From contig JAABYK010000226.1 of assembly GCA_011775825.1 (NCBI GenBank), forward strand, positions 707 to 6,037: a stretch of 5,331 nt of DNA, written 5' to 3'. The notes under the pieces were generated by a model. The model worked only from the letters and a program-made list of their open reading frames with translations. It was not told where the DNA came from and searched no databases. This stretch comes from Candidatus Zhuqueibacterota bacterium (GTDB lineage: Bacteria > Zhuqueibacterota > Zhuqueibacteria > Oceanimicrobiales > Oceanimicrobiaceae). Every line of letters begins with the position of its first letter. Positions within the stretch are counted from its first letter, which is position 1. Below are positions 5,330-5,331 of the stretch, piece after piece. Both the position numbers and the translations under genes were made by a program.

Positions 5330-5331
5330 TA

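Overview
The window holds three protein genes, all on the minus strand, plus what may be the last codons of a fourth. It looks like bacterial chromosome of moderate GC content. Reading along the minus strand (right to left), the order is: a possible C-terminal tail of an unseen gene at the right edge; ppdK (pyruvate, phosphate dikinase, complete); a repeat-filled intergenic stretch of about 565 bp; a small MtnX-like HAD phosphatase (complete); a 172-bp gap; and an ABC1/UbiB-family protein kinase-like gene whose C-terminal part lies beyond the left edge.

The genes do not form an obvious operon. PpdK interconverts pyruvate and PEP in central carbon metabolism. The HAD protein resembles the phosphatases of the methionine-salvage enolase-phosphatase group. 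The UbiB-like protein belongs to a family tied to quinone/isoprenoid lipid metabolism. ppdK ends at a clear intrinsic terminator, so it is probably separately transcribed from the HAD gene. All three proteins keep their diagnostic catalytic motifs and show no frameshift.

The non-coding DNA is the less ordinary part. Between ppdK and the HAD gene are, in turn, a terminator, about 2.4 tandem copies of a ~109-bp hairpin-bearing repeat, and a ~115-bp palindromic MITE-like element whose inverted repeat ends only about 26 bp before the HAD start codon. The HAD stop codon lies inside a perfect 15-bp hairpin. Upstream of ppdK are a 15-bp dyad, a direct repeat and a seven-codon mini-ORF that overlaps the ppdK start as ATGA.

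The host cannot be fixed from the sequence. Dispersed hairpin repeats of this kind are, from memory, frequent in environmental lineages such as FCB-group and related candidate phyla, but that is a weak inference. I see no new defence, mobile or biosynthetic system. The repeat island and its effect on the neighbouring HAD gene are the best candidates for follow-up.
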